Shown here: in pieces, positions 52,066-64,000 of the stretch
Position numbering within the stretch: the first letter of the stretch is position 1
Layout: every line of letters starts with the position of its first letter
Origin: Chrysomallon squamiferum
Lineage: Eukaryota; Mollusca; Gastropoda; Neomphalida; Peltospiridae
Assembly: GCA_012295275.1 (NCBI GenBank)
Contig: CM022672.1
Location: forward strand, 9,177,904 to 9,241,903
DNA length: 64,000 nucleotides
Direction: 5' to 3'
Program-made: the position numbers and the translations under genes
The notes under the pieces: generated by a model
What the model was told of the DNA's origin: nothing
Database searches by the model: none
What the model saw: only the letters and a program-made list of their open reading frames with translations

Positions 52066-52570
52066 AACATAATATTACAATCTTACACAAACGAGAAACG
52101 TGATAATTAAAAGCAAACTTGACAGTCTTGTTACGCTTGTTTTTATTTCTCTCTATTATCAGTTAAATTATATATTATATTTTTTATATTATTATTTCGT
52201 GTACGTAATCCATATCTGTAAATTACTCGTCTCGCTCTGTCTCAGTAATTAATTCTGATTCCATCTCATATTTCACTGTCTTTTATTCTATCTCTGTGTG
52301 TCTGTCTGGCACTCTGTCTCTCTGTCTGTCTCTCGCTCTTTCTCAGACACTCATTCTTTTACTCACGACGAGACTTTTTTCTATCTGTCTTTCATACTTT
52401 TTCTCTTTCTCATTCTTTCTAACTTCCTATACATTTTTTTCCCTTTATGTGTATTTCTCTGTCTCTGTATTTTATTTTGTGACTGTATTTGTGTCTTTAC
52501 CCTGACGATTTCTATGATTTATTTAGCCCATTTCTCGTTTCTTTTAATTTCACTGTCTCTCTCCCTCCCT

Positions 52571-52573
<3 letters not shown>

Positions 52574-52645
<72 letters not shown>
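52574..52645. repeat. CT array
   Basis: About 70 bases of CT within a longer CT-rich stretch (52280-52700). Confidence 0.95.
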
Positions 52646-52648
<3 letters not shown>

Positions 52649-53495
52649 GCTGATTCTGCATTTCTTTCTCTCTGTCTTCCACTCTACTGTCTAACGTTTG
52701 CATCCATCACATATTTTATCATTCTCACATATTAGTTTCCCACCCACTCTCTCCACCTTTCCCTGTTTACCAGGTAAATCATTTATCAACGTAATTAGTT
52801 GATTTAAGTTATTAATTTCATGGCACAAATACGACCAAATCTTATTTCTTTCTCGCCAGACAGCAAATTTGTTATGATTAACATTTCAGCCTGATTTGTT
52901 TCTTATAAATCTTTGGTTATTAATAAAATATCTGCGATGACTAAAACGGAACAGAAGTCAGACAAAATGTCAGACATTGAATTAGGTTCGCAAAGTCTCA
53001 GGATTCTTTGTAAAAATATTTCTTCAGTGAATTGGTACGTACAGTGCATTATTTTATTAGCCGTTAAAAGGTTGAGACAATCTTAATTTTTATTATCGAG
53101 GAAGTGGAAATGGCGACAACAAAATTATTCGCGAGACACTAAACTTTCTTGGACATGTACACGTGAACGTAACAGGCTGAGTCGTCGTTTTACGTTAGGA
53201 AGACGCTCGTTTCTGTTTTATCAATTGAAAACATATAAATGTATGAGTATACTGCGCAGTAATATTTATTTCTTTGCTTGTTTAAAATATCAATTTATTG
53301 TTACTTTTGCTGTTGCTGTTTTAAAACTGAGTTTTAATTCTTCTTATCATCATAACCGTCATGTGTATTGTTTATTTAATTATTTATTATTTTAATTATT
53401 GTTTCTTCTTCTTCTTCTTCTTCTTCTTATTTTTATTATTAATACTGTTATTTCATTAAAATCTTAGAATGGTCAGTTCAGCATACACTCATAAA

Positions 53496-53498
<3 letters not shown>

Positions 53499-53562
<64 letters not shown>
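53499..53562. repeat. AC array
   Basis: About 64 bases of uninterrupted AC. Confidence 0.97.
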
Positions 53563-53563
<1 letters not shown>

Positions 53564-53952
53564 AAACTACCTACAGATTGAACTGTAATGTAGCCCAGTT
53601 AGGCACCCACTCATACACTATACACACCTCCAGTTTCTATTTCTACACAATTGTGCGACTATTTTGCAACCAGTATAATTATTTTTAGATAGAAATATTC
53701 AACTGCCAGAGACCAAATGCAAACGTTTGTTCTACAGTATGCACTGACAAACAGAAGTTGGGCATTGAGAATATATCGTATTTGTCTTAAAGGAATACTG
53801 AGGATAAATATTGCAGAGGTTCTGTATATTTTTACCATCTATTAAATATGCATTAATTTCTTACGGTCATGCTAATTATTAGTTACATATACGTTACATT
53901 TACTATTAATGTTATTGTTATTATTAGTGTTCCACTTTGGAAACCACAGAGG

Positions 53953-54018
53953 AGAAAAAGAGAGAGAGAAAGAAAGAGAGACAGAGACAGAGAGAGGGAG
54001 AGAGAGAGAAAGAGAGAC

Positions 54019-54092
<74 letters not shown>
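53953..54092. repeat. AG array with duplicated GACAGA block
   Basis: AG repeat of about 140 bases; an agaaagagagacagagacagag block occurs twice near its start (about 53970 and 54010). Confidence 0.93.
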
Positions 54093-54095
<3 letters not shown>

Positions 54096-54480
54096 ATATA
54101 ACAGAGAGAGTGAGAAAAAGGTGTTAATAAATTTGATCTCGTTGCCTAAAACTAATACTTTAAATATTACATAGCTTACACTTCAAACTAAATCAATTTA
54201 ACAATAGGCGCACCAACAATTTAGGATAGACTGGATCTATATAGAGCAAAAATGAGACATTGCTCATTTAAAGAAAATATAATATTACATTTATTTCAGC
54301 CAATAATTCTCTATATCATTAGGTTACGCCCAGTTAAAGATAGTGTCCTAGAGCTGATTTATGAAAGTTTCTGGTAAGTACAATCCTGTCAGTACGAAAG
54401 TGCATACAGATATTGTCTATTAGCTTCCATTTCTTGTATCATCACAACCCCAAAACATCTAATTTATCGTAAAATTTAAT

Positions 54481-56117
54481 TAATATAAATTCATTGATTC
54501 CCTGAACGCAATTTGTTATTTTTAATACAGATGGGAAATGGCTTCTTTTACTACAACGTCGTATCAAAATGTTAATCAGTTAATGGATCTGCGTTATTAT
54601 GTTATCTGCTCCCAACAACAAGTTCGAGATGACATTCTCGTCTGAGAATTTGGAACATTTAGATATACAGAATAGACATCAAAGACTTGATGTACGAGAC
54701 CTGAGGCCTCGTTTGAACGCAGAAAGCTGAACCACTTCGCGTCGCTCATTGTTGTTCTGTGGACCACCAGACTACAGGCTAATTCCTAATATCGTAATGT
54801 GTGGCGAGAGATCGCGTGAGGTGATGTTAATGGGCTCTCAGGGATTTGCTAACCTTACAAGCTGTTCTCGGTTGGTTTTACTATCAGTCGTATAATTGAA
54901 TCAGTCTACGTATATATAGATACACTTGTGTCAGTGTGCTAACCGTTTTCTTGTGTCAGTAGTAATGACATTGACTGATTAAGTTTTTCGAGAATTTCTG
55001 ATCACGCTTATGCATATCCACGCATGCTAAAGTTCTATCTCTCTTGTTTTTGTATCTTCATTCTTTGTCTGCTTGCCTTGAATTTCCATTGCTACTTTAT
55101 TTTTGTTTTTCTGCTCGATGTGTCTCTTTGTCTGTATCTCGATGTAATTTGTCTGTCTCTCAAGTTCGTATAGTTGTCAGTCATCTCTACATACTTATGT
55201 TTGTGTCTAACTGTAGATATGTTTGTTTATATACTTGTTTGTCTGTCTGTCTGTCTATCTATGTCTGTATCTATCTATCTATCTGTCTGTCTGTTTGTCT
55301 CTCTGTCTCTGTATGTATCCATCTATCCATCCATCCATCTGTCTATCTATCTATATATCGGTCTGTCTATCTATGTATCTATCTCTCTGTCTGTCTGTCT
55401 GTTTGTCTGCTTGTATGTCTCATTATCTAACCATCAAATTTCTATTTGTTTTTCATTCTTTGTTTATCCGTTTGGCTATTTCTCCGTATGTCCGTCTTGT
55501 CTATAGTTTATTTATGCATACCCCAATCTGTGTAATTTTATAATTCAAAATATGTTTTGAACCCATATAAAACTGATTTATCTTACACTAGAAATGTTTC
55601 CAGACATACTAATTAAGCGCGATTACCTATCTCTCAATACGACATCCCTGACCATGTCAGTCCTGTTAACCTGGAACTGTTTGATGTTGAAATGTTCATC
55701 ACAGCCGAGTTTTCCGATCAATCGTAGTAGCTATTTGTAAAAATCCTCACCATCCATCATTCTTAGTTGAAGTCTATCACTGAGCTCTTTTGAGCCTACT
55801 GAAGACATTTTTGTCAAGCGCTGTTCAAACAGAAAAGGTTTTTCCTTTATTTTTTTTTATTTTTTTTTTCGTTCATTTCTTTCTTTCTCATTTCTTTTTT
55901 TTTTCCTAATCCAGCCGATTTATTTTATAGACGAATTTGACAGGATCAGCGCTAAGAACTGTTTGGTCGTTTGTCATGAAATAAGTTCAAAACAGAGATC
56001 ATTGTGTTACTTTTACTAGCTACTTAGGAAAAGGAATGAAATTAAAATGTTTTTGAACTTATACTTTTTTAAAAATGATGTTGTATTACACACACACACA
56101 CACAAATAATATATATA

Positions 56118-56153
<36 letters not shown>

Positions 56154-56293
56154 TGTACGTACGTACTTATGTAATTTAATGCATGTACATACGCACTACG
56201 TATATGTATGCATGAATGTATGTTCGAATGCACATATGTATGCATATAACGTATAAGAATTATGTAGGTTTATATACAATGTATGAATGTACG

Positions 56294-56331
<38 letters not shown>

Positions 56332-56389
56332 GAATTATAATAATAATGACGACAATAACGATCGTACGAAACAACAGCAACAACAACAT
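54481..56389. other. Intergenic with GTCT/ATCT tetramers and AAT array
   Basis: 54530-55010 is fairly complex without a recognisable frame. 55230-55420 is a degenerate TCTG/TCTA field. AC/AT/GTAT arrays at 56090-56165 and an AAT array at 56297-56330. Confidence 0.6.
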
Positions 56390-56710
56390 CAACATGTCCT
56401 CCAGACTCGGGAACAAACTGTGGGCGTGTTTGGTCTGTTCTGGACACATCTTGGACAGATGAAATATTTCTCACGTCTGTACGACTATCAGACACAAGTG
56501 CTGATCATCAATCTGTCACTTTGTCGTGTTATCTGTCGCTGATATGGGCTTCGATGAAGCATTGGAATTTTCAGCCGCGAATGATCGATTTTCTCGGCAG
56601 TCTTTTCCTCGGTGTCTTAGTCTGGCCGCTTATGTTTATGCATATCTTTAGTCCCGTACACGTTCTCTTCCGAGAAAACCAGACAGACAGAAAATATTGA
56701 TATGACAGAA
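56390..56710. promoter_or_regulatory. Complex non-coding island
   Basis: About 320 repeat-free bases between an AAT array and a GGAT array, with an octamer-like TTATGCATATC word near 56635 and other complex sequence. A 108-codon + frame overlaps but is not recognisable. Candidate enhancer. Confidence 0.33.
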
Positions 56711-56726
56711 TGGACGGATTGAAGTA

Positions 56727-56863
56727 CGGACGGATGGGTGGATGGATGGATGGATGAATGAATGGATGGATGCATGAATGGATGGACGGATGGATGAATG
56801 AATGGATGGACGAATGAATGATGAATAAACGGATTGATGGATGGATGGATGGATGGATAAATG
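56727..56863. repeat. GGAT tetranucleotide array, degenerate
   Basis: About 135 bases of GGAT with GAAT and GGAC variants. Confidence 0.92.
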
Positions 56864-57251
56864 ACTAGATAGATAAATCGCTAGATAGATATTTATTTAT
56901 ATATTTCCTGGAAAGAATGCATTCCGTTGTTGATAATATTACTGAGCAATAATCTGATCGGGAAGTTACTCCACGGCTGATGTATGTATGTATATAAATA
57001 TATATTTGTATTTAGGTTTTGAGAATATTTTTTCTTTCTTTTGTTTTGCTTTTCTTCTTAATTATTTTTTCTTTTAGGCTGTGTGTATCTGGATCTATTT
57101 CAGTTTTTTTATCTCTCTAATTTCTGTGACGGCTTACCTTAATATTTGCATCTTAACCCCAATTAAATAACAAAATATATACTTTTATAATCACGTTTTT
57201 CCTTCCATTCTACTTTTTTTCTTTTCTTTCTACTAAGTAGTTTTGTTTTTA

Positions 57252-57296
<45 letters not shown>

Positions 57297-57619
57297 TTTT
57301 TTTTTTTATTATTATTATTTTTTTAAATATAAGAAGAAAAATATCCCACTAGATTTCAGTTTGAATATTTTAAATTAACATGTATTTAGCCAGTCAGTTT
57401 GTAGTTGAATAATTACATTACAGGCTACTCATTTATTTATATTCGCTGTGTAATTTGAAACATTTCTCTTTCGTGCGGCAAAATGTAATACTAGATGGAA
57501 CCAGGTAAAACAAAATTAATTAGATTAAATGTGTTCAGAAATGACTTCGTTACTTATTTATCTTCAGTTTTGTCTGTTTGTCGTTTCAACTGTATGTTCG
57601 ATTTAGTGGATATTGATAT

Positions 57620-58240
57620 TTAGTATATATATTTTATTGTGTTGTGTTTTGTCAATATTGTTTTGTGGTGTGTTGTGTTCTGTGGTGAATGTTGTGTTGT
57701 ACTGTGTTGAGTTGTTATCTGTTTTGTTTTTTATTGCTGCGCTGTGTGTGTTTTGTGTTTTATGTTCTTGTGTCTTGTGTTGTACTGAGTTATAGGTGTT
57801 TATTCGTTCTGTTAGTTTTAGTTTTGTGGTGTGTTGTCTTACTTTCTTATATGTGTTCTATGTATTGCAGTATGTTGTTTTGTATGGTGACGTTTTTATT
57901 TTATTGTATTGCATTATGTGTATTGTTTTTGTATTGTATTGTTTGTGTTATTTATGTCGTATTATGTTGTTTGTGTTCTATGCTATTTATTGTTTTATCC
58001 ATCTTTTGTTGTCTTTTTTGTGTTGTGTTGTGTATTGTGCCATATGTGGTACTGAGCTATTTCATATGTTGCTTTCTGATGTGGTGTGCGTTGTTTTCTA
58101 TACTGCATAATATTTGAATGAATATTATTAAAGCGTACTTCATTTAATGCATTTTATGTGTATTATATAGTGTTTGTTGTGTTGTTTGTATGTTTGTGGT
58201 GGTTTTTTGTATTGCTTGTCTTCTTTTGTTATGTATATTA
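57620..58240. repeat. TG-rich degenerate repeat region
   Basis: About 600 bases made mostly of TGTTGTGTTGT-like words with very little A or C on the + strand for long stretches. Cys/Val/Leu frames across it reflect this composition, not a gene. Confidence 0.7.
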
Positions 58241-58302
58241 TGTGTCTGCATGTTGTGGGTCTATGCCAACATCTCAGCTGGATTTCATTATTAGGAAAGA
58301 CT

Positions 58303-58440
58303 TTTCACTCTAGTGGGTATGTTTCATGCATCGATGAGTGTAACCCTACACACGTAAAATGGACGTTTCAATAAATAAATGAATAAACGGATCAGACTGA
58401 ACACTATACTTTATATTTTATTCTACGAGTCTCGTGATGA
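58303..58440 (-). repeat. 138-bp dispersed repeat, copy 2
   Basis: Inverted copy of 43185-43322, 15 kb away. It directly follows a long TG-rich region; similarity fades quickly beyond the 138 bases. Confidence 0.85.
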
Positions 58441-58929
58441 GAGAGCAGTATTTGAATTATGTATCAGCAGCGCAAAGGAATGTATATGGTATTACAAAAT
58501 AACACGTAAATGAGTTTGATTTGTATATGCAAAATAAGAATAAAGCGGGTCTCTGTTTGACAAAAAATAAAACTGTACAATAATTTAAGTGACATCTCTT
58601 AGGCTTTATCTGACTGAGAAGATCCAAACAGTAGCTTTGTTTTAACTTAAACTTAGCCCTGTTGGTAATGCAGAAATAACAGAAATACACTATGTGCAGT
58701 TGTTCTGTGTGTATGTGTGTGTGTATCTTTGTGTGTGTATGTGTTAAAAATGAACATTAAACTGTTCATGTTTACATATGAGTTTTGAAAATGAAGTGTT
58801 TGGGCGTATGACTGTGTGCATGTGTATGTACGAAAGCATGAAAGTATATATGTATATGTGTGTATTGCTTTGTATATATGTCATAAATGAATACATATAT
58901 ATATACACAATGCATACATACATACATAC

Positions 58930-58974
<45 letters not shown>

Positions 58975-59585
58975 CACACACACATACATACTGTATGTAT
59001 ACATATATACTGTATATTGGGACTGGTATATATTTGTATTGCGTTTTGTGTGCATCAAAAAGTAATCAGAAAAACACAAAACGTATATATACGTGTAGAT
59101 GTGCGAGCTTGTGTGTCTCTCTAGATGACTTCTGTTAAACTTTAAACATAACTTTATTATCATACCGCAACTAGCAGTATTCCGTTTTCCTATCATTCTC
59201 TAGGGACAAGAGCTAATTTGATTTAATTTTCCAATTCATTTGGAAGTGCATACTGTCTTGAGAATAGAAACTTCCCACAGTCCCCGTGTACTAACTGAAT
59301 CAATTTCAACTCTGAAAAGTAGAAAAACCAACAGTGACGATGACTCATTTTTTTCTTTTACAGATACAATTTATTTATTGGTATTTTATGAATGATTGTT
59401 GTTTCTAGGTGTATAAATACATGCACGCACACATGCACACGCATAAGCGTTTAGTTTTGTTTTGCGGACATCTCGAAGCACAGTTTATGTTATGTATGCA
59501 TGTGTATATGTATGTATGTATGTATGTATGCATGTATGTATATATATATATGAATGTATGCATGCATATGTGTGAGTATGTCTTG

Positions 59586-59586
<1 letters not shown>

Positions 59587-59634
<48 letters not shown>
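59587..59634. repeat. AT array
   Basis: About 48 bases of AT, preceded by GTAT tetramers from 59508. Confidence 0.95.
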
Positions 59635-59639
<5 letters not shown>

Positions 59640-60261
59640 CATATAAACCCACACACACACACATACACTTATATACATATATACATACAGACGTGTTTAT
59701 ATGTCTGTAAGAACAGCTAATAATGGAGCATATATACATAAATTTGTAGTCGATAAGTGGTAATACGTTTCATAAATGTTATATCAAATATATCACAAGA
59801 CAAATATTAAAACTAAATCTTTACTTAGAAGAATTGTTATAAACCTTTAGCCAAAAACCAGGACTGAAAAACTCGCACTAGCGATAATAAAAGTGGATGT
59901 TTACATTATAAGCCAGTCTGTACGTAATTATAATGAGCGAGAGACGGTAATAATAGTTGTAATCGTATTTACAGGAACGATTTATAGGAAACTTAGCGAT
60001 AAAACTAATGACAGAGGTATGAATTACAGTGTTAGCGGCAGCAAAGCCATACTGATAGCGATAATGTTGATTTTTGTTTCCTTCGTAACACAAATGTTCT
60101 GATTATGACAGAGAAAAACATCTATTATTGAATTATATATAATAATTACAACGATGTTTTCGAAACATACCGTTAACTATTGAGGCTTTTTTTTTCTCTC
60201 CTCTTTTTTCTTATACATTTTTTTCTTCATATTCTTCTTTTTCTTCTTTTAATAGTTTTAT

Positions 60262-60274
60262 TATTAATACCATT

Positions 60275-60321
<47 letters not shown>
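60262..60321. repeat. ATC trinucleotide array
   Basis: About 50-60 bases of ATC ending in degenerate TCATCGTC words. Confidence 0.93.
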
Positions 60322-60322
<1 letters not shown>

Positions 60323-60509
60323 TTCGTCTTCATCGTCACCATCATTATTATTAAAATTTTATTATTTCTAACTCTACTCTTCTTCTTTTCTTCTTCTTCT
60401 TATTATTATTCTCTCTAAATTAATTTTCTTGTTAAAAAAAAAAACATATAAAAATATAAATATATATATATATAAAATGACAGTAAAATATATTGTATAA
60501 ATTACGTCT

Positions 60510-61440
60510 TTCGTACACACGCGTTAATTAAACAGCAATAAGAGAAGAAAACTGATACGACAGCCGAGGATCCCATTGACCGATACCGGAATAGACGTTG
60601 GCCATTACACGTGATCAATGTCAAAATCAATGTGTTCTGTCGAGAGAATGATGTCCAGCAAATTGCCAGAAATGGTTCATTCTTCCGCGCCAACGAGAAA
60701 CAGTTTCCCGTATTTAACTTTCATTCCAACTCTGGGGAACCACAACCTTTAACTAAACCGGACTGCATACTGAGCGATTTCTTCGATTGACCGAGTTATC
60801 TCTTACAGAGAGAAAGGTTTAAGTGAGGATCTCGCCACGAAGATTGGAAAACGTCTTCTTCTTCTTTTTTTTTTTTTTTTTTTTTTTTTTGTTTTCATTT
60901 CTTTCTCTAAAGACAACGAGAGACACGAGAAACACGAGTTCGTTCGTGAAACGACATCACGTAAAAACCGATTGGGGCTATTTATATTGATTGAGCAACC
61001 TTCAAACATTTTGTCTGCAAGAATTTCCAATTTCCTTCCCTGATAACCTTGCTGGAGGGACATGATTAGATTTGCAAAGAAAAGTCTGTTTCGAGTGGGG
61101 AGAACACCTACAGATAATGCCCAGGTTGAACAAACAATTGGATTTAGTCAATCGATCGGAGCACTCGGGGCACAAATTCCATTGTAATCATATTAATCTT
61201 CAAATTTTAAAGTGGCTGATTGATGCACATTTGACCTCGGCCCTTCCCCCATGCAGTGCGATGATGTTAAACATGCCACCCAAGGAGAGGGTCTCTGCGA
61301 TTAAGGCTCAGTGTTTGTGGCGATGTTTTTCTACAATAAACGTCTATTTAATTAGGATTATGGAAACGTTTACCGTCTGGCCGACTATCGAGGAAGAGGA
61401 GGAAGGCGAAGTCTCCCAGCAAACAGAGGAGGAGAGGTAT
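60510..61440. promoter_or_regulatory. Long complex island, strong candidate regulatory element
   Basis: About 900 bases of complex sequence broken only by a poly-T run (60866-60890). The 60895-61440 part contains TGATTGATG (61217-61225, a Pbx-Hox type site), TTTAATTAGGATTA ending 61360 (homeodomain and Otx-type cores) and an Ets-like purine block (61390-61435). A + frame is open from 61072 for 168 codons without any known domain; a short exon (ATG 61360, donor GTATGA at 61437) is conceivable but unsupported. Confidence 0.4.
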
Positions 61441-62614
61441 GAAACTAATGTTAGAGTTTGTGAAATTGTTTCACTTCACCAGTCATGTTACTTTATGAAT
61501 ATGGTAGTTTTTTTTTTGCATTTCAATCTGATTATTTTTAATGTAACTAATTATGTTAGTGCGTGTAAATGTATGTAAATATGTGCTTATGTATTTATTT
61601 ATTAATCTATGAATGTATATGTATGTAAATATGCACTAATCTACGTATGAATCTATGTTTTTATGTAAGTACGTACGTTTGTTTACTTACTGTTTGTATG
61701 AACATAAATACTTAAATACATATGAGATAATAGCATATTTCATTTCAGACGGTATAACATATACGTATACCTAGCTATTAAATAATTTAACGTTCCTTCA
61801 CACGTGTGTGTGTGTCTGCGTAGAGTAATTACCTAACTTTAAGTTAACTGTCTGACAATAAACAGCTGATCAATATTTCAGTGAAACAAAGATGTAATTT
61901 TCTTCTCACTGTAAACAGTTGTTTAGTTTCGTGGGAACTGAAGAACGATTATATTTTAATTCTGAATGTCAGTTTAATTCCAGTGTTTAGTAATTGGTGT
62001 GTGTCAGCATGTATTTTGTATGTGTGTGTGTGTGTCTCATTGTATGTGTTTGTTTCTGATAGTGTTTGTACGTGTCTGTGTACATGTGTCGGCGTGTATG
62101 TTTGTGTGTTTTTATATGTGCGTGCGAACACTTTTTAACGAACTTTAGACAATTTCTTTAAGCTCTATTCTTGTGTACAAAATATGTGACTTCACTAAAC
62201 ACGTCTAAAAGTCATATGACGAGAAATACTATATATTTCTAATAGGTATATTAATAACTATTGTAGTCATTTAGTAATTACTTTAATATCCTATAACTTT
62301 AAGATGTTTCCTTCTGTATATTTATATGGTATCAAAGAGATGTGTAATTAATTAATTAGTTTATTTAGCTGATTGAATCACATTACATTTTCACAGACAT
62401 TATTTTGATGACTGTTTTATTCGTGTTAGTCAACATGTCTGTCGTCAAGACAACGTGAATTACTTGTTTGGTTTGACAAACATTTTCTCCAGCGTAATTA
62501 CTTTGGGAAAACGTTCGTGCAAAGAACTCCTAGAGAGGCATACCCAAATATTTATACATACCCAAATACGAAAAATAAATAATAACATGTATACACAGCA
62601 GCATATACACATAC

Positions 62615-62665
<51 letters not shown>

Positions 62666-63559
62666 TACATACATACATACATACAATCATACATTCATAC
62701 ATACAAACATACATGCATACAAACATACATACATATACATACATGAATATATACATGCATACATATTCATTTTATAATTACATATAACAACATAATTACT
62801 TGCTAAATCTTGAATGTCATGGTCATGACTTGATGTCAAACTTAAACTTTTCACTTCACCTAATATGTGACACCAACTTTTTATTATACATAATATCAAA
62901 TAAAAACCTATCGCTTTGTCAACTGTAATACTTAAACAAAAGATCCCACACACAAAACATTAAGTTAACTGTTAGTATAAGCTTTACAAACATACAGTGT
63001 CAAAGTATATTTCAATCTAGAGGTTGTATATTATAACTCTTTATAATTTCACGTTATTTTAGTGAAAACAAAAAACAAACGTGTTAACCGTGTACATATT
63101 ACGCTAACAACCGAATCGTTACAACGGGCACAAATTTTGCTATATCATCTTATCGCAGATGAAGATTATAAAACCAAGCACAGTTACGCCTTCCATTGAA
63201 ACATATTTAGTAAAATGTAATACGATAAAATTGTATCATCGGTTCAGCTGTTTAAAACCATTAACTGAACTATTAATGTGCTTGAATTGTGTGACCATAA
63301 CAAGCATGCTTGAATGAAGTAGTTAAATATAATTCAGCCTCTTGACAGACGATTTAATAGAATAGCGTATCAATCATGAAACTGAAATAATTACCAAAAG
63401 ATGAAACTTTATTTAATCGATATTTTCAAGCGTCATAGCCTGAATCTATTTTACATATTTTGTGACAGTTACATTGTGCATTGGTGCAGTCGTCAATATA
63501 ATAATATCTGACATGAGCATGAAATAATTACGAAAAAATAAAACCTTTCTGTATTCATA
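61441..63559. other. Intergenic with ATGT, TG and CATA arrays
   Basis: ATGT-rich degenerate stretch (61565-61690), TG-rich patch (62000-62130), AT then CATA array (62620-62756), otherwise unique AT-rich DNA. No gene. Confidence 0.6.
62620..62756. repeat. AT/CATA compound array
   Basis: AT (about 62621-62657) then AC and degenerate CATA to 62765. Confidence 0.95.
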
Positions 63560-63905
63560 ATATATTCAGAAATGCTAATCGCAAGCATTTCTCCCATTCT
63601 AAGAATTTAATAAAGCATCCTCTGTGCCTTGGAGCGGTCGTGGAACGTCATTAATACTTGGTCATATCCCTGTCAGAGTATAAAACTATCTCGTTATTGG
63701 ACTCTAAGTCTTCAAAATGGACCGCATTCATTGCTCCCGGTTGGTCCATTCTTGCAATGATGGGTCGGCAATTACGACATTATTGATCACCCCAGTTAAC
63801 AAGCGGACGACATTGCAGAGCATTACTTATGGGAATTTAATAGAGAAATTTGTTAACTTTGGAATCCGGACTGAAATAAAAACTGTACTAGGAGATTAAG
63901 CTGAA
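63560..63905. promoter_or_regulatory. Complex non-coding island near the window end
   Basis: About 340 repeat-free bases with several ATTA words. It also has a TATAAAA (63679-63685) and a 60-codon + frame from an ATG in good context (63717-63899, beginning MDRIHCSRLVHSC), but the TATA box is only 38 bases before the ATG and the peptide is unrecognised. Regulatory DNA is favoured. Confidence 0.35.
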
Positions 63906-64000
63906 GTTCAGACTGGGTTGTCATTGATCTAATGAAAAAACCGTCGGCAGTAACGATATGTATATAAAAAAATATATAATCCAATGAATTTATTGTGAAA
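63906..64000. other. Window end, no feature
   Basis: AT-rich unique sequence; nothing recognised. Confidence 0.6.

Larger units (their letters stand above)
51946..54480. other. Downstream of the filamin-like gene, CT/AC/AG arrays
   Basis: After the presumed 3' UTR: CT-rich degenerate stretch, CT array (52574-52645), unique DNA (52740-53330), TTC run (53403-53430), AC array (53499-53562), AG array (53953-54092) and AT-rich DNA. No gene. Confidence 0.65.
56711..58302. other. GGAT array, T-rich and TG-rich fields
   Basis: Degenerate GGAT array (56727-56863), AT-rich DNA, an ATT array (57256-57296) and a degenerate TG-rich region (57620-58240). No gene. Confidence 0.7.
58441..60509. other. Intergenic with AT/CATA arrays
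   Basis: TG patch (58710-58745), CATA and AT arrays (58895-58990, 59500-59640), unique AT-rich DNA and an ATC array (60262-60321). A 69-codon + frame at 59893-60102 has a hydrophobic end but no support. Confidence 0.6.

Noticed and set aside
57613-58117. Cys/Val/Leu-rich frames of 104-142 codons
   Set aside because: All arise from TG-rich degenerate repeats; two overlapping frames look equally protein-like, a sign of composition rather than coding.

Overview
This window reads as nuclear DNA of an invertebrate animal. It is AT-rich, has spliceosomal GT-AG introns, and is packed with simple repeats (AAT, AAAT, AC, CT/AG, AT and CATA arrays every kilobase or so). No bacterial-type gene layout, rRNA, tRNA, CRISPR array or transposase/reverse-transcriptase frame was seen. 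The NK1-class homeobox gene shows a bilaterian animal. The heavy microsatellite load and long AT-rich gaps suggest a mollusc, possibly a cephalopod, but that is inference only.

Two protein genes can be supported, both on the + strand. (1) An NK1/slouch (NKX1) homeobox gene at about 8.05-14.4 kb. It has two coding exons (8431-8818 and 13356-13903) around a 4.5-kb intron full of microsatellites, giving a 311-residue protein with an FxVxDILDPxKF motif and a complete homeodomain. A TATA box and an NRF-1-like palindrome lie upstream and a polyadenylation signal lies downstream. (2) A filamin-like gene at about 39.5-52.05 kb. Exons at 45691-45917 and 47092-47338 encode a CH2-type calponin-homology domain and the start of a filamin repeat. 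A giant exon (48631-51534) completes that repeat and encodes a long Ser/Lys/Glu-rich linker. The last exon (51706-51945) completes a second filamin repeat that ends the protein. Two less certain upstream exons (39467-39700, 44128-44332) precede it. The giant exon carries an apparent one-base frameshift at an A5 run near 50096. A weak third candidate is a Cys-spaced, Ly6-like half-domain exon on the - strand near 4.3-4.46 kb.

The remaining sequence alternates between simple-repeat fields and islands of complex, more GC-balanced DNA without convincing frames (for example 1020-1665, 5910-6330, 22081-22760, 25911-26830, 33165-33440, 34250-34860, 35160-35530, 56390-56710, 60510-61440 and 63560-63905). 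Next to a developmental homeobox gene these islands are good candidates for conserved cis-regulatory elements. Other structure includes: degenerate minisatellites at 15480-16255, 17311-17760 and 47320-47995 (the last includes a splice donor of the filamin-like gene); a 138-bp dispersed repeat in opposite orientations at 43185 and 58303; a compound repeat shared by 37.1 and 41.6 kb; a CT-array-bearing repeat shared by 27.6 and 30.5 kb; a diverged tandem duplication at 38.6-39.35 kb; an exact 16-bp-period four-unit array at 40924-40988; and perfect inverted repeats at 7535-7604 and 37407-37436.

The two genes have no obvious functional link. The first encodes a patterning transcription factor and the second a probable actin-cytoskeleton scaffold. 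Simple repeats sit unusually close to several of their splice sites.
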